A model generated the notes under the pieces. It had not been told where the DNA came from, made no database searches, and saw nothing but the letters and a program-made list of their open reading frames with translations. Below, in pieces: positions 55,793-64,000 of a stretch of 64,000 nt of DNA. The translations under genes were made by a program, and so were the position numbers. Numbering within the stretch: the first letter of the stretch is position 1; each line of letters starts with the position of its first letter. Source of the DNA: Botrytis cinerea B05.10 (taxonomy: Eukaryota > Ascomycota > Leotiomycetes > Helotiales > Sclerotiniaceae); assembly GCF_000143535.2 (NCBI RefSeq), contig NC_037316.1, positions 1,984,001-2,048,000 of the forward strand, given 5' to 3'.

Positions 55793-58700
55793 TTAAGAAA
55801 TGTTTTTCCCAACATAAACATAGCGAATAAACAGATAAACATTTTCGCTCGCGACCGCTGCAACTGGAACTGCGTTCGCCTTGAGTTTCCAATTTAGGTT
55901 CCTTTCAGTCATTGTGCATTGTCTGGTAAAGAGATCCCCAGAGTAGATACCATCGGTTCCATTGTACGCAGGTGAATTTGGATCCACCAATATACTTAAT
56001 CTGTCCCTCACGTTTTTGTTTCGAGACATCAACGTGAAGGACTGAACCTGAAGTTCTTTTTGATGACGTGACCAGAAAGGTAGACGGTCTTTCAAATTGC
56101 CAAGGTCTAAGGTTGCTACCACGTTAGGAGTAAGGAGCGTTTTTTCAAAATCTGCCCATTTTCCAGCAAAGTCGGTCTTGAGGTCCCAAAGTGCCCAGTA
56201 TCCTTGATGTTGACCTTGAGCTTCAACGGTTTGAGCTGCCTGGACAACTGCGTCCTTCGCCGCCTTTCTCAGTGTTGGGCCTCCCTCGTAAGCAGTGTAC
56301 TGTATGTGTAGTCGCACATCAGTGATTGACTCGTAATTGAAATGCCGGATTGGTGCCGGAAACTCCAGACGCCATGTTGAAATGGCACCGGCGCCCTCGA
56401 ATGGCATGTACCGGGGACCAGAGAAGTCAAGCTCAAAAACCCCGGAGTCTTTAGCACCAGAGCTGACCGCTATTGCTGTTATCGGAATTCGGTCGGTTCT
56501 GAATGCTTCACTTCCAGTGGCAGATTGGGAAGCAGCATAGTCAGCTGCGCTTTGTGTTACGCGATACTTATGCTCTAGCAACGTCAAGACGGCATTTGTG
56601 TTGGTCTCACTCTCTATATCTGATGGCACAGAGACGCTAACAGATCGAATTCTGCGCATGTAATGACCTGGAAAATCCATATCATAAAGCAGTTCGCCAA
56701 TGGAGAAGTCCGTTGTTCCCGTGATTCTGAGTTTCATCAACGCCATAGGATCAAAGTCTTTTAGAGATACAGTCTTACTGATGTTGTAATCAGCAGCTGT
56801 ACAATCTAATTGCGCGCTTTCTAGTCTTCTCAGGTCCAGATAAAGACTCTCGGCAGCAAGAAGGCCATCTTGAGAAGGGTTCCAATACCCCCCTTTGTTG
56901 ATTATCGAACTTCTACTGCCGGCTTCGAAGTTGAACGAGCTTTCCGCCCGAAGTGCCATGGTCATTGAGAGTTCGTAAGCCTGGAAATAAAGATTTCTGA
57001 AGATTTTCTCCATCCATGTATACAATTGTTCGCTGGTGTACTTGGTACGGTACCACTCCTCGGCCCCAGCTGCATCTTCTATTTCAGATATTTGTATCTC
57101 AATGTCCTTCTGAATTGAAGTGATATGAATTTTCTGGATTTCGACCTCCTTGTCGATTGACTTGATTTCACGACCACTCATATTTGCTGCGAGTCTTCGT
57201 TCCCGTAACTGCATCGTTAGGCTAGCTTTCTTGTCTGCTCGACCGGCTTCATCTACTAGAACAGCTGAAATTCCTCTCGCCAATGTGGACCCAGCCGCTA
57301 CTGCATCAGCAATTGCGCTTCCAGCGAAAGAAATAGATCCACCGACACCAAGAGGTTCAAAGTTGGTTGTTGCTTGTGGAACGAGATAAAGAGGGATTGA
57401 AAGTGCATCAGTGGCTACGGCCGCACGATTTTTGGCCCCAGCAGAGAGGGATTGTGTCACTATTAAAAATCATGGGGTCAGTATTGCCTGCTCAAGAATA
57501 TTTTTGGGGATAATTAAGAACAAATATTGTGTTAGCAAACGGAAAGGATATGCTCGAGGGAAAGGGCACAGCAGGGCTTGAGATTTTGAACACAATATTC
57601 GAAAGCTTGTGAAATATTCAAACAACGTACTTTCCGCTTTCTCATATGAAGACATTCGAAGTTCATCTTGTGTGGGGGTATCGATGCTTTGTTGAATATC
57701 GACCCAATCATCCTTGGGCTTTGGAATCATGGAATCTGGCTCGCCGATAAGCTGGAGATAGTAATTCAATTGCGCCTCGAGCGAGCTACGATTGATCAAG
57801 AGCGATTCGACAGTCTGTTGTGCCTCTTCAAGCTCGACATTCTTGATATCCAGCATCATTTTCTGTATGACCGAAGCGTGCTGAGCGTTGCCGATATTGA
57901 AAGTTTCCATCTCTTTCTTTTCAACTACGGATACAAGTCGTCCTGAAAGTTTGCGCACCTCGATACATAATGCTAGGGCCTGCTTCAGAAGAGCATCAAA
58001 ACGCTGCCGTGGTAGTGGACTATTTCGTTCACCAGATACCATGCTGAGAATATCAGATACTCCCATACCTCCTTTGCTGAGAGCTATCAAGGCTCCCGGA
58101 TCAATGGGTGGTTCACGAAGGCCATAAATTACTGGCTTCCCTTGAATGTCGAAAGAATTTCGGAGATTGTAAAGGCGTTCGTGAACAAGGCTTCGCATTT
58201 GCTTGAACTTAGGATTTAGAGGGGCGCAGAAATAGTTCGTTCGGAGGAAACAAGCGATGTTCTCTTTTTTTGGATCCCTGTCTGCTATTTCGGCTGCGCC
58301 TTTCTTTAATTTGGCCGAGAAAGGCAAGCCCAAATCGAATACGACAGAGTCATACATAATATCTTCTTCTCTCAGTTGCTCGAAAGTCATTGCCTTTCTT
58401 TTTCTTTTTCCCAAATCTGGTACTTTGGGCGGTTCCTGACCCAATACTCGAGCAGCCTCGATATATCGCTGCGTAGCTATCGGTAAGCTCTCAAGCGAAG
58501 CCCGGCGAAAATAAACATCGCCCATTGCAATGAGGATCTCTGCGTACTTCATCACTATCCACTTCATATAACTGATTGGTCTTCCCCTGGCTGCGGCATG
58601 CACAAGTGAGCCATACGAACGACGCTCCTTGATGGCAAGCTGGATTTCTTTGCTTAAATGGTCAAGATTCAAAGGATCGAACGAAGTCTCACCCCGGATG

Positions 58701-61700
58701 GCAATTTGTCGGGCCATTTCCTGGAACGGAGGAAATCGCCAGCATGATCGATAGGTCAATTTGTCATCCACGTTTAGTTCTAGGTCTGCAGATGGATCAA
58801 AGACTAGTCGCGCAACTTCCAATGCTTCTTCGTATTGCTGGGTGGCAGAAAATCGATCGACTGCCAATAACACTGTGTGCAGGCCAACCTCCCAACTGTA
58901 ACGTGATTAGCTGTCATTCCTAACAAATTATTCAGATGGGTTGAATCTTTTGGATCCATTGCATCCCTCTAAAACAATGGAGGCCATTTTAAAGATGACT
59001 TCTCTCAATCCATTTTCGTGCCAAAAAGACACGAATCATCAAAAGCAACGTGTTATTAAAAAGAAGAAGAAAATTGTTTCTCTTTAAAACCTGCAAACAG
59101 GCTACTGTAACCTCGTTTCCGTTTTTTATTTTGGGTTTTTCTCATAAAAGATATGAACTTACTTGTACAGAGCGGTGGGACGTCCTAGCTCATGATACCT
59201 GTGTTGATCCGCGGTTAGTTCACTATTGGAATACTAATATTAAAGGTGAAGTGAGCTAGGGTAAATTACCATGCCTCATGACTACCAGCCCCAAAACTTT
59301 CTCTCATCACGCCAGCAGGTAGCTGTGCTATCTTGTTGTACAAACAGCGTAGCGGATCAATTCGGTCAGCGGTAGCTTCCATGAGTTCGTGCGAAAATAT
59401 GTGGTCAATAGAAACAAGTTCCGTATTGTTCTTGATGACGTCTTTAGTCCACGTCGAACTGAGAAGCTCCATTTTTGGTATATTGAAGAAACTTGCTCTT
59501 CTGCCTTCGCTAACCTTTGCGCTAACAACGAGTCCTGTCACTCTCTGTGGCAACTTTGACAAAGTCCAGGAGACATCTGAAGCCCCTTTGGCACTCTCCA
59601 ATTCAGGTGGTACCCAAATCAAAGGTGAGGAATTGGTATATTTGGAACCTCCAGGGAGTGATTCGAGATCCATGCCTTGTTTCAATGCTTTTTGAAAGTA
59701 TGTTGCAAATGAACCCGCCTGAGTAGAGGTTGCTGCGGCGTTCGAAATACTTATTTGGTCGTTGCAGAATATGAATGATCCAATAACCTTGGAAGTGGTT
59801 TTTTCAGCCTCTCCATAGCTGACCTGGAGTGTCAAAGTATTTTCTTGTAGTGTGGGATCGACCCGGAGTTGCGATGAGGATGCCTCTAAGCCTACACTGA
59901 GACTGCCAGAGGAAACTCTCTTGGGTGTCCAACTGTCGTTGACGAACTCTGTCCACGCCATTGTTATTTCCCAGATGCGTACAGGCTCCGCCATGTTCGG
60001 CTTTTCTTTGCGCAGGTCGTCAAAAGTCGTTACTTTGGACATACTTGAGATATTCTTCACTAATGTCTTGGGCACAATTGAAGGCATAAACAAGTACAGC
60101 CTACCCTTAATCATGATTGGAAGGAGATAACTGCCTGTATCTATAAGTCTTTGGCCCTCCCATTCCGTCTCAATTGACGCAATGTCGACCTCGACCTTGG
60201 ACCATGGTTGCCAAAACACCTCAGCGGTTCTCAATCTTGTCAGGGTGCGGTAGTAGAAGGTATACGGCCCACTGCGGGTCCGGCCAAACAAGTGAAAGAT
60301 GTCCGAGGCCGATGGTTGCGGTTCATGAACATAGGCGACTATATCGAGACTTGAAATTCCATCTAGATCATACAAATAACTCTGGATCGCTTGGAGAAAC
60401 GTCTTGATACTCAAGTCTTTCTGCATTAAAGTGGCCTCAAACTGGTCAAAAAGCTCGGATTTGTCGTCTCGGAGCATTGGGTCGATCCAGTTCTCAGGAT
60501 ATAAAAAGATCTTTCTATGCACCTCCCAGAGAGTGTATTGTTGTAGCCAATCCCACTTTTCATGACCCAGAACTGACTTCGAAACTCCTTCTTCCATCCC
60601 GAGGAGACAGCGTTGGACAAACATTTGCACGACCGAGATAGCTGTTTTTATACGTGAAGTTCGAATTTGTGGCCCCATCTGTACATCAACCAAGAAATGC
60701 TCGAACAATCCATCTGCATCCCAAATCCCAAGGTCTTGGGTGATGAACTTTTGCTGTAGAAGATAAGCTACGAGTGTCTTGCGCTGGCTCTCCATCAACC
60801 CTTCATCTGATGCCTCTCGCTGCGAAGGCGTCAATCTTTGTTGCAGAGTTTTGGCGGCTTCCATATATGTATCTCCACTGTTGAGCTGTGATAGAGGTTT
60901 TGCAAGGTAAAATAATTCTGTCATAAGAGGCTTGGAGGTAACATCAGATGTATTTCCCAAACCGTCGTATATAACAAGAATAGCTTTGAGGTTGATAAAG
61001 GCATTGTGGTTGCGCAAAACTGCTACAAGATCCGCAGGAGTATGATTTGGGTATTTTGCCTTGAGGACGCTTTCTACCAACGTGTCTTTCCAACCAGTGC
61101 TTGCTGCGATTTTAGCTGTAATTGTCTTCATGTCTGGATTTTTAGGGTTGTAAAACCACGAGAAAAGGCTGATCAGGTCATTGTCTGGGATCATCATATT
61201 ATCTGGGATCATTATATTATCTCTCAGCTCGCGGTACTCTTGAAGCTGCACCAAGTTTATCAAAGAAGGTGTATTAAGATTCATTGATAGCATCTCATTC
61301 TCTGATTTCCCCACTCTGTCAATATATTCGAGCTCTGATTTCGTGAGTTTTAAAGTCTGGCAAATACACACTGCTCTCTGGATGGCCTCCAAAATCAATG
61401 TTGCTTGTTGGATAGATGTTGATGGCTGAAGCTCTTCATCAGTGAAAGGTGACATCATTGATCTGCATGTTGACCATGAAATTTCGGAGGGAGGAATGCT
61501 ACTCTGCAGAAGATATGGCTGTCTGGCATTCATGCGAAATACGTTCCAAGTTTTCGAGTTTTGATCAAACGGCACTTCAATCCCATTTATCATTAGACTG
61601 ATAGTGCTATTCAATACACCAGTATAGTGCAGTTTGAAATCATCTGTTGTTGAAGGTGTGAAGTATGCATCTAGCGTCTTAGCTTTAGTCACGGTTTCAA

Positions 61701-64000
61701 CTGGTACGCTGAGTTGTTTTAGAGCTGCCATAGCTGATTCGAGCGCATTATTCTCGTTTGTTGATACCTTCACAGTGTCTGTGAGAAGGGTTGAAAGAAC
61801 TGTTATATCAACACCTTCCACAAGATCTTTCATTGTATTGAGGATAGATGTCGTGAGAGTGTCTTGAATAATCACAGGTTTCGCCATCTTGACAAAGGCA
61901 ACTCGTCGTGCTTGTACTTGTGACTCGGTCTCAATCGAAATTTCATTCACAGAGGGGATTGGATCGGCAGAGAGCTTGGTTGGAGCCCAGTCTTGCAAAA
62001 TGATATCATCTGTTAGTTCGTTTATGTTGCTCTGAAAACGGGACTTGATGACGGCTTGAGGAAAGAGAGAGTTCTCAACAAGATTCTGTAGCGCCGTCTT
62101 CACGGCAGGAAGGCCTGCGGATTCATCCATAATTTTCTTCTTCTCATTCGCCGCCAATATGCCTGTGAGTTTGAGTTGAGCAGACCACGTATTAGCTGTC
62201 GAGGAAGGAATTACAGAAATTTTGGTTGGCCAGTTTTTGGAGAAGTTTATGAGGCTCTGTAAATCTTGCTTCGTCTCAAGCGTTGCAGTATTGGTTCGAA
62301 CCTGAGATCCCTCCACAAATTCAACGACTAGGCTGGCCGTAATTGAGTCAAAGCTACGTCCCGCACATTCGACGACAGTTTCATGAGTGGGAGCGGCCCC
62401 ATTGAAAAGTGATGAAAATGATTTCCTCGAGTCTTTAGTCCCATCTAGTAACGCACTCGCTAGCTTTTGTCCAGGGTTTCCTAAAGTAATACTGCTTTCA
62501 TCGCTCGTAGATTTACCAAGAACTAGTACAAGCGTTTCAATAGTCCAGCCTGAATTTAGTAACATTGTCCAATTTGTGATAGTACCAAGCGTCTTATTGG
62601 GATTTGCTAAGTGATCTTCCTCATCGAAGAATATCTTAAAGAATGGCACACATTCTTTGGGAGGGACAGAAAGCATTCGACATATAGTAACATATCGATA
62701 CAAGATAGAAAAAGTCTCGATATTCAGATCATCATTTGCAAGATTTGTGGCTCCGAGTAGATCATTGAAGTATTCAAAACGCCAGTTGAGGCTTGCACAA
62801 ATGCTCGCACCGCACTCTTGAATTTTTACTACCTTCCCTCCAGGTTGGAAGTATGCACCGTCTTTGGGAACCGCAAATACTTCTCCCAGAGAAGAGCTGA
62901 GAAATTTGCGATGAAGGAGAGATTCGTCACCAAATGAATCGATAAGACCCCATAGGGGAATAAGAGCAGCAGGTTCTAATCCGCATAGGTCACTCAGCTT
63001 CACAATAGAGGCAATTCCTTTGATGACGTATACGGAGATCGAAGCTACTTGGGAAACAGTGTTTGATCTGAAGGATGGCGAACTCTCCATTTCCTTGTTG
63101 CGTAAACAGTGAATAGCAGCATCGAGTACTTTGGTTGACCACCCAAGCTTGGCCTTCAGACGCAAGAAAGATTGAATGTTTCGGCATATGTTTGAAGTAA
63201 GAGGCTGAAACGGTGGACTGGATGCGTTTGATAGCAGTCGAAGCTCGGCAAGTGACTCAGTGAACTCGTTGGACCCAGCTTCATTGGTAATAACAAGCTG
63301 TTGGTCGAAAAGCTGGGTCTTTACAAGGTCGAGGACATCTTGAAACTCCAGCCCGGACCTCTGCATCAATTGATTCTTGATTTGTGTTAAGCCCTCAGTA
63401 GCGCTTAACATGGTTTCGTCATCCTCGTAACCCCACATCTGGCAAAACTCGTGCTCTTGTATTTTCGTATCAATGATAGTGTCGCTTGAGAGACCTTTCA
63501 GCAGGTCACTAAAAGATTGTGGGTAGAAGGTTTCTCCGGTGATAGCTGCAAATTCCATCTGGTGCAGGCCCAGTGCTTCTGCAGCTCTCTGCCTCTTCAA
63601 GACTTCTTCCGCTCCTAAGTTCAGCGATCTCTTCACTTGATCTGTAGTTGCTGCCGTTATTGTTTGCAGAATAATTTCTGGTGCTTGAAATTTCTCAACG
63701 AAGTCAAAATGGGATACTTGGAAGATGTCAAAGTAAGAGAGTACCATATTACGCGCCTGATCGTATGGAAAGTTGTTAAAGGGGAATCTTTGCTTTGAGA
63801 TGATCTTGGAATAGACCTCATAGTCTGTATTCCCGGGCAGATTGAGTGGTGTAGGAGAATGCTCATCGTCTTGGGCATCAATAGGAGTATTGAACACTCG
63901 AATAGAATCTGGCGAACCAAGACATTTATGTCGGATGAAAGATTCAAGCACCTCGTTCACAAGACTGATGTACGGAATCAAAGTCTGTGAATTTGCACAG
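55793..64000 (-). CDS. Tc toxin A-component (TcA)-like protein, 5' partial
   Basis: The frame stays open to the right edge (the first codons read CANSQTLIPYISLVNEV), so the start lies outside. Exons are 59270-64000+, 59163-59198 (36 nt), 57631-58895 and 55793-57459, joined in phases 2, 2 and 1, giving about 2565 residues. The family is the large pore-forming A subunit of bacterial toxin complexes (Photorhabdus/Xenorhabdus type). Visible family features, in order: LIPYISLVNEVLE and FPYDQARN near the start; a long helical shell; the neuraminidase-like region LFEHFLVDVQMGPQIRTSRI; SHEAWYHELGRPTALYNWEVG; the long coiled helices of the channel region (about 57000-57300); YWNPSQDGLLAAESL; and, near the C-terminus, MDFPGHYMRRIRSVSVSVP of the TcB-binding region. 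No frameshift or stop is seen. Introns show long residence in, or adaptation to, a fungal genome. No TcB/TcC partner lies in the window. Toxic activity is unproven. Confidence 0.85.

Noticed and set aside
59333..63691. Many plus-strand frames opposite the TcA-like gene
   Set aside because: They are antisense shadows of a long conserved coding sequence on the minus strand.

Overview
This window is nuclear DNA of a filamentous ascomycete. Nearly every gene is broken by short spliceosomal introns of about 45-110 nt with GTAAGT/GTATGT-like donors and CTAAC/CTGAC-like branch sites, and the proteins include fungal families such as an SLC29/FUN26-type transporter, syntaxin Tlg2, a GH47 mannosidase, calmodulin whose first coding exon is a lone ATG, and a DUF7587-like protein. 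The moderate A+T content and gene content would fit a Leotiomycete (Botrytis/Sclerotinia-like), but that placement is inference. I can support 20 protein genes, one broken gene and one weak ORF. I saw no tRNA, rRNA, CRISPR array or intact transposon. Exon coordinates were worked out by eye from splice signals and reading-frame continuity.

Layout. 1.4-9.6 kb: a small orphan gene on the plus strand, then four unrecognised genes head to tail on the minus strand. These form two paralogous pairs (3120-4454 with 5164-5772, and 6676-7553 with 8686-9635), and all four end in acidic, tryptophan-containing tails. This is the least explained part of the window. 10.2-24.6 kb: a carbohydrate-flavoured block. 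It has a cytosolic-looking GH78 alpha-L-rhamnosidase divergent from an MFS sugar transporter, a DUF7587-like gene, a cytochrome P450, then a secreted glycoside-hydrolase-like protein divergent from a second MFS sugar transporter. 25.0-35.3 kb: a conserved fungal protein often mislabelled as a prenyl synthase, divergent from an eight-exon gene for a protein of about 2350 residues that joins a UPF1/ZNFX1-like helicase, a Cys-rich NFX1-type region and three CbxX/CfxQ-type AAA+ modules.

36.4-43.3 kb: a disordered basic nuclear-looking protein and a five-finger C2H2 protein only 75 bp apart (possibly one gene), then an equilibrative nucleoside transporter. 44.2-45.1 kb: a broken metaxin/FAX-like glutathione-transferase-fold gene with two frameshifts. 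45.7-55.2 kb: housekeeping genes, namely a Ppn2-like metallophosphatase with an Arg/Ser/Lys-rich N-terminal extension, the t-SNARE Tlg2, calmodulin and a Golgi/ER class I alpha-1,2-mannosidase. 55.8-64.0 kb: the 3' part of an intron-containing homologue of the A component of bacterial Tc (toxin complex) toxins, running off the right edge.

How genes may work together: the two hydrolase/transporter divergent pairs suggest coordinated uptake and hydrolysis of rhamnose-containing or other plant glycosides. Tlg2, the mannosidase and calmodulin are core cell functions with no evident local linkage.
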